64,000 bases of DNA, taken from Cyclobacteriaceae bacterium. Lineage in GTDB: Bacteria; Bacteroidota; Bacteroidia; Cytophagales; Cyclobacteriaceae. How positions within the stretch are numbered: position 1 is the first letter of the stretch; each line of letters opens with the position of its first letter. The notes beneath the pieces were generated by a model. It had not been told where the DNA came from, did no database searches, and saw only the letters and a program-made list of their open reading frames with translations. Of the stretch, positions 35,643 through 45,221 are shown piece by piece. The stretch spans positions 310,001 to 374,000 of the forward strand of contig JAFIEV010000089.1 of assembly GCA_020832305.1 (NCBI GenBank). The letters run 5' to 3'. The translations under genes and the position numbers were made by a program.

Positions 35643-36161
35643 ATAATATGCTGTTGGTTTTAAACAAATATACATTTTTTACTGTCAAAATGAGGTAATA
35701 TGCGGGATTTTTCAGCCAACTGTGATTGGAATCCCGGAATTCGGGCCAAATGGATTACCTATTCTTATTAACTATTATTCTGCAATCGTTGCAAAGTCTA
35801 TGGGAGCATTTCAACGTCTACAAATTAATGGGTCTGTGGCAGGCTTTCATCCCTCTCCAGGAAGATTCAGGAATATTACCACGCTAGCTATATGTTAGGA
35901 GATTGTTTGCTGTCAAAAGCCTTCAGCTTTGAGCTTTCACTTACATTACCCATCACCCGGCTAGCGCACTTAGGCCATGTGTGCTTTCTTTATGACAGTA
36001 TTTTGCCAAGAAACTATAAGGATGCAAAAAACTTAAAGGTTGATTTCTGATTATCAATGCATTTACAGGCAAGAAAGAACATGCGGCACGCGTGCTCTGG
36101 CTGGTTTTTTGGTAGATCCGACACCCTACGGGGTCGATGGTATAGCATGGGCATTTATGCT

Positions 36162-36230
36162 GTCCCGAACGCTATGCTTTCCGGGATTTCGGTTTCACCT
36201 CAATCTGCAACAAGGAATGGAAACTCAGAT
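36162..36230 (+). repeat. Dispersed repeat, copy A
   Basis: The first 47 bases (36162-36208, starting GTCCCGAACGCTATGC) match the reverse complement of 45244-45290 at 46 of 47 positions; the next 22 bases match at 16 of 22. Weaker similarity extends leftward to about 36055, including a hairpin around 36117-36134 (CGACACCC-TAC-GGGGTCG). The copies are 9 kb apart and inverted, both in intergenic DNA. Confidence 0.85.
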
Positions 36231-36477
36231 ACCTTTATCGATAGTCTCTCCGTGCAGTTTACTGTCAACAGATTATTCGTAGCAAATTAAGTCGTGCTGT
36301 GAAATGCATTTTTCGATAATCATCTTTGTAATGTAATGGGTTCTATACCTCGCTAATCTCAAATTGCTAATCAGGGTTAAAATAAAGATATGCGATAGCA
36401 GATATGCGATATGTGATTTCAGAATTTAAAAATCGCCAATTAATTTAAACTCTACCCGCACCTTCTTTAATCTCCCC

Positions 36478-36502
36478 CTTGTTGGTGTTTTCCACCAACA
36501 AG
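36478..36502. repeat. Perfect 10-base inverted repeat
   Basis: CTTGTTGGTG (36478-36487) and CACCAACAAG (36493-36502) enclose a five-base loop. No T-run follows on either strand, so it is not a standard terminator for the Uma2 gene. Confidence 0.7.
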
Positions 36503-36580
36503 CACTGAAACCCATCACCCATTACGGCATTCCGCATTACGTACGCATTACGATGCTATCTTCCTTCCAACATCGGGCAA

Positions 36581-37246
36581 CTATAAGTCCCCGAATTCCG
36601 GTCCAAAAACCTCATCCAGATCCAGCTTAAATCCCTCCAGGGCCTGGGAATGCACAACGTCACCTATTGTATACAGTTTTGATGCCTTGTACTTTCCTTC
36701 TACCAGGGTATAGATCATCAGCGTACATTCATTGGGATGGATAACCCAGTATTCTTTGACTCCCGATTCTTCATAAACTTCATATTTGTTGTGGAGTTCC
36801 TTGCTGTTATTACCGGGGGACAGGATTTCGATGATAAGATCAGGGGCGCCAACACACCCCAGCTCATCAAGCTTATCATGATCGCAAACCACACAGATAT
36901 CCGGCTGAACCACCGTATCTATGTCTTCATGCTTTTTGGATTTTACCGGCAAACGTACATCAAAAGGCGCTGAATACACTTTACAAGGATTTCCTTTCAG
37001 ATAATTATAAAGTTCCGCAAATAATTTCCCGGAAACTTCCTGATGCCATCTTCGCGGAGCAGCAGCTTGCTTGAAGACTTTACCTTTTATCAGCTCCACC
37101 ATTTCCTCGATCTGCCAACTGAGGTAATCAGCATAGTTATAGCTGCCATATTCAGTAAAAGGCTCTTTTACCTGATTTTTCAAATCTTCTTTGTCCATGT
37201 CGCTGGCAATAATCTTATGACATTTACTCTTTACAACAGTACGCAA
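36581..37246 (-). CDS. Uma2-family PD-(D/E)XK nuclease-like protein
   Basis: A 221-residue protein with the Uma2 pattern: VELIKGKVF at the start of the domain, VVQPDICVVCD, and the PD-(D/E)XK-like active site PDLIIEILSPGN followed by NKYEVYEESGVKEYWVI. Uma2 proteins are widespread, mostly uncharacterised restriction-endonuclease-fold proteins. An internal start at 37198 would remove 16 residues; either is possible. It is isolated between repeat-rich DNA and a long upstream gap. Confidence 0.85.
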   Translation of the reverse strand: MRTVVKSKCHKIIASDMDKEDLKNQVKEPFTEYGSYNYADYLSWQIEEMVELIKGKVFKQAAAPRRWHQEVSGKLFAELYNYLKGNPCKVYSAPFDVRLPVKSKKHEDIDTVVQPDICVVCDHDKLDELGCVGAPDLIIEILSPGNNSKELHNKYEVYEESGVKEYWVIHPNECTLMIYTLVEGKYKASKLYTIGDVVHSQALEGFKLDLDEVFGPEFGDL

Positions 37247-37555
37247 TTATTTAAATTTTAACAATAAAATAGCATTAAAAAACTCATTAATTTCAAATGG
37301 ATATTTACGCAAAATTGGTCAGAAAAGGCTTTGAACAGTTGTAAAATGGGTATAATTAGTCATTTTTTGGAAAATTTTTACCGGAATAAGTATATAACAA
37401 ATTCTTCAATAGTTTTAAAATGTAAGCTATTTGTCGCAAGACCTGTAATTTACCTAAAAAAATTTGTGGCATGCATTTGCCGACATAGGAACAAGGCGTT
37501 CTATTAAACTATATCAAAATAAACTTTACCTGGCAATTATAACTATTTTTTTTTA
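37247..37555. other. AT-rich intergenic region
   Basis: 309 bases between the Uma2 gene and the end of the sialidase-like gene, both on the minus strand. It must hold the Uma2 promoter. No repeat, hairpin terminator or small gene is recognised. Confidence 0.45.
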
Positions 37556-38746
37556 TCATTGAATTTCCAAAATCGACCCTGCAATGTGTATCCTACCGGG
37601 CACGACATTGTGATAATAGCTAACCAATATTCTTTTGTCATCCAGCATCACCGACCAGGGATATCCCAAATCTGTTCCGGCTCCGTCATCCCTGATTATG
37701 ATTTCTTTTGCTGTCTTAAAGTCAGTACATTCAGGATTCAGGATCCTTGCACGAATGCCATAAGGTTTTTCTCTGTACCCATACACCAGGAGTACATTTT
37801 TATCAGGCAAGGGCAAAGCATGCAGAGGATAACCAACAAAACCCATTGATTCAGGCTTTCCAAAAGATTTACCGCCATCCTTGCTCCTCGCAATCCAGGC
37901 TTCTCCATTGAGCCGTGAAGTTCTCAGAAATGCCACCAGATCGCCCGCCGGCGTTTCGTAAATCGATGTCTCATTAAAACTGGCTGTATCTAAAACCGCG
38001 ACAGGGGTTGAATATTCCCAATTTTTTCCTTCATCTTCAGAGATAATAAGGTGAGTTGAAGTCTTGCGTGGTGATTCAGAATCACTGGCTGCTACCACCC
38101 AATAAATCCTGCCATTCTTTCCTTCCCATAAAGCGCCACGGTTGTAAGCAGGAATAGGAATTCCCATGGCGGAGAAATTTATCTCCGGACTGATGTGGGG
38201 CGGGTAAAGTGGTCCGGCCCATTCCTTTCCACCATCATCAGAATAGAGCACATATCCTCCTAAGAAAACAACACCATCCTTATTTTGAAAATTTGGAGAC
38301 TTCAGGTTAGGCAAGCCGTCGGGTCTTACGAAAGCCCAACCGTAACTTGTGCAAAGCATTTTTCCATTTTTCATTAACAAAAGGCAGGGATCCTGTGAAC
38401 CGCCAAACGCATGGGCATACAGCAATTCGGGTTCTCCATCCCAGCTTATGCCATCCCGGGAACGCATCATGACCAGATAACTATTGGGATCTACATGGTT
38501 TGAATGCCCTTCGCCAAAAATTTTACGGTCAGGTGCCCTGCGAAAAGCCAGCAGAAATTCTCCGTCGGCCTTTTTTACAATGGAAGGAAATGCTGAATGA
38601 AATTTTTCATCATCATATATAATTATATCCTGATTTTTTTTTATCTTAGGCTTAGAAGACTGAGATAAAGCTCTTTGTCCCGCTGAAATCAGGATGATCA
38701 TAGTCAGGACCATCCCAAAATGTGATCTGAGAACGTTCATATTCAT
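37556..38746 (-). CDS. Sialidase-like (BNR/Asp-box) secreted protein
   Basis: A 396-residue exported protein (signal peptide to about residue 28, ALSQS) with a six-bladed propeller signature. Four Asp-box-like turns are visible: SRDGISW, SDDGGKEW, SEDEGKNW and SKDGGKSF. The N-terminal FRRAP stands where sialidases have FRIP. Exo-sialidase or another glycoside hydrolase activity is possible, but many proteins with this fold are non-enzymatic. It is not linked to a clear polysaccharide utilisation locus. Confidence 0.75.
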   Translation of the reverse strand: MNMNVLRSHFGMVLTMIILISAGQRALSQSSKPKIKKNQDIIIYDDEKFHSAFPSIVKKADGEFLLAFRRAPDRKIFGEGHSNHVDPNSYLVMMRSRDGISWDGEPELLYAHAFGGSQDPCLLLMKNGKMLCTSYGWAFVRPDGLPNLKSPNFQNKDGVVFLGGYVLYSDDGGKEWAGPLYPPHISPEINFSAMGIPIPAYNRGALWEGKNGRIYWVVAASDSESPRKTSTHLIISEDEGKNWEYSTPVAVLDTASFNETSIYETPAGDLVAFLRTSRLNGEAWIARSKDGGKSFGKPESMGFVGYPLHALPLPDKNVLLVYGYREKPYGIRARILNPECTDFKTAKEIIIRDDGAGTDLGYPWSVMLDDKRILVSYYHNVVPGRIHIAGSILEIQ

Positions 38747-38917
38747 TATATCTTATTTTACTAAATACAGTAGAAAGCCTTATTCAGGCCAATCTGCGAA
38801 TAAACAAGGTTTTCCGTGTTTTGTCATTTTCACGGTTTTCCCTGATTTCATTGGCAAAAAAATTATCCAAATTGAAAGCAGAAATTAATACTTGTATTTT
38901 AACGATCATCTAAGGCT

Positions 38918-39817
38918 ATGAAAGACATGCGAAACCTAATCATCCTATTTGTATTAATACTTTCAGCTCACAATCATGTAACTATGGCACAAATACAGGG
39001 AAAAGTCAGCCGGCCTGAATTGGGACTGGAATTTGATATACCGCAACAATGGAGCGGACAGGAAATAGATGGAGGCATGTTGCTGGTATCTGAACAGGTC
39101 CCTGGTTTGATTTTAATAATGTTACATGAAATAGATCAATTGGATGCGCTAATAGCTGAGGCAAAACAAGGCATACAAGAAGGTTTTCGCACCAGACTCG
39201 TTCCGGCAGGGGAAATTATAAATTTTGGAAACCATGGCATCGCATTGGAATATACCGGAAAAATAGAAGGTCATCCTGCAAAAGCTCATGCCATAGGTTT
39301 AATCAATGCCCACGGATATGGCATCACTATTTTAGCCACAACAGATCCGGATAATTTTTCTCCGGTATACAAAGAATTAGCAGAAGAAATAGCAAATAGT
39401 TTTCTTTTCACTGAACCTGAGAAAGCACCCCAACACGAACAATGGAGACAGTGGCTGTCAGATATGAGTTTGCGCAGAATGAGTTCATACAGCAGTGGCA
39501 CCAGTGGGGGTAGTAACAGCCAGTCGAGAATTGATTTATGCGCCAACGGATATTTTTCTTACAGCAGTAGCAGCAGTATGTCCATAGATGTAGGTGGCGT
39601 ATTTGGTAACTCTTCCGGAAATAATAGCGGGCAGGGAACCTGGGAAGTGTTGGATGCTGGAAATGGCAATGGATTGCTTCGTATGAGTTTTAATGATGGA
39701 CGGGTGTGGGAATATCAACTCAGCACCAATGAAAAAGAAGAAACCTATCTCGATGGTGTACGGTATTTTAGGATTGGCAAAAACGACCCAAACGGTTTTG
39801 GTCCCAACTGTCCGTAA
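38918..39817 (+). CDS. Secreted protein of unknown function, two domains
   Basis: A 299-residue protein with a signal peptide (1-24, VTMAQ). Residues 28-165 resemble a PsbP/DUF1795-type alpha-beta domain (VSRPELGLEFDIPQQW). A Ser/Gly-rich second part follows (MSSYSSGTSGGSN, YFSYSSSSSMSIDVGGV) with GQGTWEVL and a DGVRYFRIG ending that looks lipocalin-like. I have no function. A similar Ser-rich C-terminal domain occurs in other Bacteroidota envelope proteins, from memory. Confidence 0.6.
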   Translation: MKDMRNLIILFVLILSAHNHVTMAQIQGKVSRPELGLEFDIPQQWSGQEIDGGMLLVSEQVPGLILIMLHEIDQLDALIAEAKQGIQEGFRTRLVPAGEIINFGNHGIALEYTGKIEGHPAKAHAIGLINAHGYGITILATTDPDNFSPVYKELAEEIANSFLFTEPEKAPQHEQWRQWLSDMSLRRMSSYSSGTSGGSNSQSRIDLCANGYFSYSSSSSMSIDVGGVFGNSSGNNSGQGTWEVLDAGNGNGLLRMSFNDGRVWEYQLSTNEKEETYLDGVRYFRIGKNDPNGFGPNCP

Positions 39818-40113
39818 AGTACGTGGTACAAGCTTTTAGCTGCAAGTCAACGCAATTCTTTAAATCAGCTATTTTGCTAATGATGCATCATTCATCTCCC
39901 AATTTGAGATAAGCAAGTGGTTGCAAGCTGTAAGTTTCACAGAGATTGAGCCTTAACTATATTATCCCTCATTCTTTTCAACAATGTTATGTAAAAAATG
40001 AATTTACTTTTTGTCCTAACGATAGATCTTCCCACTCCAAATTGTTTTAATCAAACAAGGCTCAATATAATAGGCTCATCAAAATTATCTAATGCGTTTT
40101 TTTGAACGATGCT

Positions 40114-40130
40114 GGAATCCGAAGGATTCC
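40114..40130. repeat. REP-like palindrome GGAATCC-GAA-GGATTCC
   Basis: Perfect 7-base arms around a GAA loop, intergenic, with another small palindrome 35 bases to the right. Confidence 0.7.
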
Positions 40131-40164
40131 CATGACTAAAGCAGACAGTTCAACATGTAAAAAT

Positions 40165-40181
40165 CGACCCTTACTGGGTCG
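40165..40181. repeat. REP-like palindrome CGACCC-TTACT-GGGTCG
   Basis: Perfect 6-base arms; on the other strand the loop reads AGTAA, so it carries the same GTA loop core as the elements at 13029-13094. The arms resemble the hairpin inside repeat copy A (36117-36134). Confidence 0.7.
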
Positions 40182-40696
40182 TATGACATGATATAATGTT
40201 TCTGTTCAACATTAAAAAAATGGAATAGATTCCATATTAAACAATATCAAATTTTAAATCAGGGTCTATCATTAGAGATTTTTAAGACCTTCCATGGCTT
40301 AGAATGATATAAATTTCATGATTTTTCTTAATCCAGTCAGAAAGAATCTTCAATATGAAATGCTTTTTGTGCACATCTAATATTACCCTGTGTTTTAAAT
40401 TTTTTTTGAATGTTAGTTCAATCACAATTAATTAATTTTCACTGCAAAAAGCATTTAGCAATAACCAAAGGACCATTGTAAAGCGAACAAATGCCTAAAG
40501 TAAAATGGACTTTTTTTACTATGCTGCAAATATTTTGAAATGTATAGAGGCTGTAAATAATTCATTATTTTACTCTGACAATAGACGAATATCTCAAAAC
40601 GCATAAAAGCTTACTACCCTTCATAAAAGGCCGTTTATCAAATAATGAAAAACTGATTACCTTTATACAGTCCAATTTTTTAAACGTATTATTTAA

Positions 40697-41209
40697 ATGA
40701 AACGTATTTTAATTTTTGTCCTTATGCTGACGGGTATGTTTTGGCAACAGGATCTTTGTGCACAGAAAGCCACCTACCAAAGTGTCTTTATTTACAATTT
40801 CACCAAATACATCAAGTGGCCGGCTGAATTTGCAGATAACAAAATACAAATCGCTGTTTTAGGCAATTCAGATGTTTTTACAAGTTTACACGAAATGGCT
40901 GAAAAGAAAAGTCATTCCGCAGGCATTCAATTGAATGTTGTAAAGATCAATTCATTGGATGAACTATCTAATTGTCATGTGCTTTTTATCCCTGATAGGC
41001 AAAGCAACAAACTGGATGAAGTCAACGAAAAGACACAAGGTAAAAATATCCTGATTGTTACGGAAAAAAATGGCATGGCTGCCCAGGGTGCTGTGATCAA
41101 TTTTATTGAAGAAGGAGGAAAACTCAAGTTTGAACTCAACCAGGAACAAGCTGAAAAAAGAGGGTTAAAAGTATCCGGTTCATTGATATCTCTGGCCAAA
41201 ATTGTGTAA
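40697..41209 (+). CDS. YfiR-family (DUF4154) periplasmic protein
   Basis: A 170-residue exported protein (signal peptide to about residue 22, DLCAQ) with the YfiR pattern: VFIYNFTKYIKWP, then GAVINFIEEGGKLKFELN and SGSLISLAKIV at the end. In Pseudomonas YfiR restrains a membrane diguanylate cyclase (YfiN), but no cyclase gene is adjacent here, so that role cannot be assumed. It stands alone between two long gaps. Confidence 0.87.
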   Translation: MKRILIFVLMLTGMFWQQDLCAQKATYQSVFIYNFTKYIKWPAEFADNKIQIAVLGNSDVFTSLHEMAEKKSHSAGIQLNVVKINSLDELSNCHVLFIPDRQSNKLDEVNEKTQGKNILIVTEKNGMAAQGAVINFIEEGGKLKFELNQEQAEKRGLKVSGSLISLAKIV

Positions 41210-41413
41210 AAAGCGAATTTAAACCAGATAGACCATATGTAAAGGCAATCCATCACCTCTACATATGATGGTTAATTTTGGATTTTAGCATGTAAGCACG
41301 TATGCTGATATCTGTAAGGGGCATCTCAAACTATGACTGCCCTTTTTTTATGTGTTTTACTTTTTGGCAGATTTTTGTTAATATGGCCTTCTGCTTATAT
41401 AAATCTTAAAAGG

Positions 41414-43576
41414 ATGAATACCATATTTTTTTATCGCACTGCCTTACTGTCTTTTTTGACAATCTTTATTATCGGAAATAGTCTGGCTCAACAGGAATAC
41501 AAAGTGCTGGATCGTTGGAATTTTCATAAAAATGCCCAAAATGCATTGTATGATCACTACGCGGGTATTGCCTTCGAACTCCTGAAGCAACGCAAGATCA
41601 ATGTTGATCAAATTGAAAGTGTAGAACAGGTACTCGAAAGACAAGCACAGATACAAAAACACCTCAAAGCCAGTATTGGCGATTTCCCCGCAAAAACACC
41701 GCTAAATGCACAAATTACCCGAAGCATCAATAAAGAAAAATACATCATAGAACATGTAATCTACGAGTCCCAACCAGGTTTTCATGTAACTGCTTCTGTT
41801 TTTAAGCCCAAAGGTCTGTCTCGCAGGGCAAAATTGCCGGTGGTGATTTACTGTAGTGGTCATAATGCTTCAGGATATCGCAGCCCGATCTATTTACATA
41901 AAATTCTGAACCTGGTGCACAAAGGTTTTATGGTGCTGGCCTTTGATCCGGTAAGCCAGGGAGAACGTTTGCAATACATAGATGAAGGCAGCGCACGCTC
42001 TAAAATCGGGGGACCCACAAAAGAGCATTCGTATGCCGGTGCGCAGGCATTTATTGCCGGAAGTTCGCAGGCAAAATACATGATCTGGGATGGCATCCGT
42101 ACCGTTGATTATCTGCTTAGCCGTAAAGACGTAGATCCGGAAAGAATCGGCATAACCGGTCGCTCAGGAGGTGGCACACAATCGGCCTATATCGCGGCTT
42201 TCGATGAACGCATTTATGCCGTAGCACCGGAATGCTATATTACCAGTTTCACACGCCTGCTGCAATCCATCGGGCCGCAAGATGCCGAGCAGAATCTGAA
42301 AAACTTTATCGAATATGGACTCGATCACGCCGATTTTCTATGGGTTCGTGCACCAAAACCAGCGATGATCATAGCCACCACCAATGATTTTTTTAGCATA
42401 CAGGGCGCGAGAGAAACAGCCAGTGAAGTTAAAAAATGCTACAGCTTGCTGGGAAGTGCTGATCAATTTTCCATGGTCGAGGATGTGGAAGGACATGCCT
42501 CCACGCGCAAAAACAGGGAAGCCATGTATGCATTTTTTCAAAAATCTTTGAGAAATGAAGGGTCGAATTCCGATGTTGACTATCAGCTACCAACCGAAGC
42601 AGAAATGCAGGTTACCAAAACCGGACAGGTTCGTACTGCAATGGCAGGCAAAGGCATCGACGATTTGATAAAGGATGAGGCCCAAAAATATTTCGAAGTC
42701 ATAGAAAAGCAAAGAAACCAAAAGGAATTGCATCTTTCACAAACCAATGAATATGTGAGGAATCTCATGCATGCTGTTTCTGTTGATGCATCTGAGGAAA
42801 AAGTCTTTACCGGAAAAATTGTGAAGGAAAGGCATGTGGTTGAAAGGTATATTCTAAAGGGCGCTGGTGATTATCCTATCCCATGTCTTTGGTTTAAACC
42901 CAACGTGAGCAAAGGCAAAGTTCTGCTGTATTTACATCCTGAGGGCAAGTCCGGCTTATTACAGGATTCTCTTGCCCTTGCAAACCTGATTGATGAGGGC
43001 TACAGCATAATGGCACCTGATCTTTTGGGCACTGGTGAATCCTTTCCTAAAGATTACCGGGGTGATGCTCAAATAAACGATGTTTCCTACAACCTTTGGT
43101 TTGCCTCCATACTTACCGGTCAGAGTATTGCCGCCCTAAGGGCACATGATGTTTTACGACTGACTACCATGGCCAAAGAAATGACAGGCTATGATGATGT
43201 TTCCATTTATGCTTATGGAGAAATGAGTCCTGTGGCACTGCTGGCCTCAGCCAATGATCCCATTTTCAATCAATGCATTCTCGAAGATGCTCTCCTTTCC
43301 TTCCAAACGCTGTGGAAGAATACCTATTACCACGAAAAGCATGTACATAATTGTCCGGCTGGCATTGTAGAATATACCGATATTCCAGATCTCATTCAGA
43401 TCGCAAATGTAAATAAGGTGGTGATTCACGGCAGTACGGATAAAGGAGACGAATACTTTCAATCCGGAGCATGGAAGCGGGATTTGGAGTGGCTGAAAAG
43501 TACATCTTCAAAGAACAAAATTATCCATTCCGATGATGGAACAGACCATTGGATCAGGTATTTGAGTCAACCATGA
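41414..43576 (+). CDS. Secreted two-domain alpha/beta-hydrolase (acetyl-xylan-esterase-like)
   Basis: ATG 41414 gives a 720-residue protein with a normal signal peptide (to NSLAQ, about residue 26); upstream in-frame starts would bury it. The first domain has a hydrolase core with GRSGGGTQSAY (nucleophile Ser) and a distal VEGHAS; the second, from about residue 480, has KVLLYLHPEGKSG, DLLGTGES and DDGTDHW but its nucleophile motif is degenerate (YAYGEMSPVA). Likely an esterase acting on plant or microbial polysaccharide side groups; the second domain may be inactive. It overlaps dagK by 4 bases. Confidence 0.78.
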   Translation: MNTIFFYRTALLSFLTIFIIGNSLAQQEYKVLDRWNFHKNAQNALYDHYAGIAFELLKQRKINVDQIESVEQVLERQAQIQKHLKASIGDFPAKTPLNAQITRSINKEKYIIEHVIYESQPGFHVTASVFKPKGLSRRAKLPVVIYCSGHNASGYRSPIYLHKILNLVHKGFMVLAFDPVSQGERLQYIDEGSARSKIGGPTKEHSYAGAQAFIAGSSQAKYMIWDGIRTVDYLLSRKDVDPERIGITGRSGGGTQSAYIAAFDERIYAVAPECYITSFTRLLQSIGPQDAEQNLKNFIEYGLDHADFLWVRAPKPAMIIATTNDFFSIQGARETASEVKKCYSLLGSADQFSMVEDVEGHASTRKNREAMYAFFQKSLRNEGSNSDVDYQLPTEAEMQVTKTGQVRTAMAGKGIDDLIKDEAQKYFEVIEKQRNQKELHLSQTNEYVRNLMHAVSVDASEEKVFTGKIVKERHVVERYILKGAGDYPIPCLWFKPNVSKGKVLLYLHPEGKSGLLQDSLALANLIDEGYSIMAPDLLGTGESFPKDYRGDAQINDVSYNLWFASILTGQSIAALRAHDVLRLTTMAKEMTGYDDVSIYAYGEMSPVALLASANDPIFNQCILEDALLSFQTLWKNTYYHEKHVHNCPAGIVEYTDIPDLIQIANVNKVVIHGSTDKGDEYFQSGAWKRDLEWLKSTSSKNKIIHSDDGTDHWIRYLSQP

Positions 43577-43953
43577 AAAAGAGAGCATTTTCTGTGGCTG
43601 CCCGTATAAAAAGCTTCAAACCGGCTTTCAGGGGACTTTATGTTTTGATCTCAGAGGAACATAATATGAGAATTCATCTCCTTGTTGCCACGCTAACCAT
43701 TGTCCTTGGTCTATTCTTAAAAATTAATTCTACCGAATGGATGATGGTTATCATATGCATTGCCCTTGTATTGATGGCTGAAGCTTTTAACAGCGCGATT
43801 GAAAAAATGATGGATCACCTTTCCCCTGAAAATCATGAAAATGTAAAAACCATTAAAGATATTTCTGCCGCCGGCGTACTACTTTGCGCTATTGCTGCCG
43901 CATTAGTGGGAATCATTATATTTATCCCTAAAATCGTTTCACTAATACCTTAA
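43573..43953 (+). CDS. dgkA: Diacylglycerol/undecaprenol kinase (DagK family)
   Basis: The ATG at 43573 overlaps the preceding stop (ATGA). The 126-residue protein has three membrane helices, the family motif EAFNSAIEKMMD and KDISAAGVLL. It phosphorylates diacylglycerol or undecaprenol in the inner membrane. Size and motifs are typical. Confidence 0.9.
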   Translation: MKKRAFSVAARIKSFKPAFRGLYVLISEEHNMRIHLLVATLTIVLGLFLKINSTEWMMVIICIALVLMAEAFNSAIEKMMDHLSPENHENVKTIKDISAAGVLLCAIAAALVGIIIFIPKIVSLIP

Positions 43954-43966
43954 TAATGAACTAAAA

Positions 43967-44686
43967 ATGCGAAAAGAAATCAATAATTCGTACCGTGAAC
44001 ATGACCCAAGGATTGTATACCGGGGTGCTGATCCATCAAGATTAGATGCGCTTACCGATGCCGTTTTTGGGATTGCCATAACTTTGCTGGTTTTCAGTAT
44101 AGCCAATCCCAATTCTTTTTCAGACCTGCTCGATTTTGCAAAGACCCTCCCTGCTTTTTTATTAAGTGTGGCTTTTTTAATATTAATCTGGAATGAGCAT
44201 GCCAGCTTTTCTGAGATTTATACCATCAATGATTCCTTACTTGTCATACTTAATGTATTTTTTGTTTCGTTGATCATATTTATGGTTTACCCTTTGAGAT
44301 TCTTATCTCTCTTCTTAACAAATCTCATATTCAGGACGGATATTGACATAAGCATCCAACTTCATCAAATACCCTGGTTAATGATGTATTATGGTCTTGC
44401 CGTATTTGCCTTATACTTTTGCGTTTTTTTGTTTTACTGGAGGGTTCAAAAAATAAAGATAAAACTTGATTTAAACCCATTTGAAATTTTTCACACAAGA
44501 TGGCAAAAAAAGAGACTGACCATTTTATTTTCTGTGCCTTTGCTTTCTGTGATGTTTGCAATAATATTCAGGGGTTTACACCCAATGTGGTCTGCCTTTA
44601 TTAGTGGCATGATTTATTGGCTGTACTTCCCTCTTATGTGGTGGTGGATGAAGAAATTTGAAGATAAACAAATGCGTTTGCGATAA
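43967..44686 (+). CDS. TMEM175-like potassium channel (DUF1211)
   Basis: A 239-residue protein with about six membrane helices. The signature near the N-terminus, RLDALTDAVFGIAITLLVFS, matches the first helix of bacterial TMEM175/DUF1211 channels, with LTDAVFG where FSDAVFA is usual. The C-terminal half lacks an obvious second copy of the motif, as in single-repeat bacterial proteins. It starts 13 bases after dagK, so it may be in the same transcript. Confidence 0.8.
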   Translation: MRKEINNSYREHDPRIVYRGADPSRLDALTDAVFGIAITLLVFSIANPNSFSDLLDFAKTLPAFLLSVAFLILIWNEHASFSEIYTINDSLLVILNVFFVSLIIFMVYPLRFLSLFLTNLIFRTDIDISIQLHQIPWLMMYYGLAVFALYFCVFLFYWRVQKIKIKLDLNPFEIFHTRWQKKRLTILFSVPLLSVMFAIIFRGLHPMWSAFISGMIYWLYFPLMWWWMKKFEDKQMRLR

Positions 44687-44753
44687 TCCGAAATCGTATC
44701 TCCTGATTATCAATGTTTTTCACTTAAAGTATACATTAAAAAAATGATGATTG

Positions 44754-44785
44754 AAAAAAAACAAGGGCATCGTTAAATGCCCTTG
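44754..44785 (-). terminator. Rho-independent terminator for a minus-strand transcript
   Basis: CAAGGGCAT (44762-44770) and ATGCCCTTG (44777-44785) form a perfect 9-base stem with a 6-base loop. On the minus strand it is followed by eight T residues (44761-44754). It would end a transcript passing through the beta-helix fragment at 44843-45130. Confidence 0.85.
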
Positions 44786-44842
44786 CCGTAATAAACAGAT
44801 TGTGGTTAAGTGGTTTATTACACGATCAATAGAATCAAACTT

Positions 44843-45130
44843 TCAAATACCAAAATTATTGCCGGAAGTGATATTGTCTGTGAAGGTATTACCTATTCCA
44901 AAATTTGACATATCTCTGAATCCATTACCAAGAAATGTGTTTTCAAAAATTGTATTAAAATCCGAAAATGAAAGTAAAACTATTCCTACCAGTTCATTAT
45001 TGTTTCCAACATTACCAGGACCAATAACATTATGATTAGCTCTTTGTAAAGCAAAATCAATGTTGTGGTTATAGATTATGGTTATGAAACACATTTTTTC
45101 AACACTCTTTGAAATTATAAGAGAGGTCAT
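44843..45130 (-). pseudogene. Beta-helix protein fragment
   Basis: A 95-residue reading frame with clear beta-helix style (NHNVIGPGNVGNNNELVGI, NTIFENTFLGNGF, GNTFTDNITSGNNFGI). It begins abruptly without a signal peptide or N-terminal cap and is followed in its own direction by a strong terminator. It looks like the surviving 3' end of a larger right-handed beta-helix gene whose 5' part was lost where repeat copy B now lies. A small intact gene is possible but less likely. Confidence 0.55.
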
Positions 45131-45221
45131 TGTGTTTCATGTGCATGCAAGGTAGGAGTTCAGAAAGTACTAAAAAATACCCCAAAAGTAGTATTTTTAG
45201 GATCGAAAGGGTAAATGAATC

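Larger units (their letters stand above)
35676..36580. other. Gene-poor, repeat-rich stretch
   Basis: About 900 bases with no convincing gene. It contains an AGCTTT-type degenerate run (35926-35945), dispersed repeat copy A (36162-36230, weaker similarity from about 36055), a 10-base inverted repeat (36478-36502) and a run of CATTACG-like units (36519-36552). Two overlapping short reading frames at 36040-36290 fall within the repeat and are not real genes. Confidence 0.65.
39818..40696. other. Long intergenic stretch with palindromes
   Basis: About 880 bases without a convincing gene. It holds two small palindromes (listed separately), a 12-base inverted repeat AAATGCTTTTTG (40358-40369) / CAAAAAGCATTT (40445-40456), and near 39826-39850 a degenerate AAGCTTTTAGCTGCAAG run repeated loosely at 39917-39935. 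The promoter for the YfiR-like gene must be near its right end. Confidence 0.55.

Noticed and set aside
36040-36290. Two overlapping plus-strand reading frames of about 80 residues
   Set aside because: They lie in dispersed repeat copy A; the same sequence read in other frames at copy B also stays open, so they are by-products of the repeat.
41234-41267. CATATGTA / TACATATG inverted repeat with an 18-base spacer
   Set aside because: The loop is long and no T-run follows, so it is not a terminator; no known operator matches.
44751-45035. 94-residue plus-strand frame opposite the beta-helix fragment
   Set aside because: It begins in the terminator hairpin and is antisense to the more protein-like minus-strand frame.
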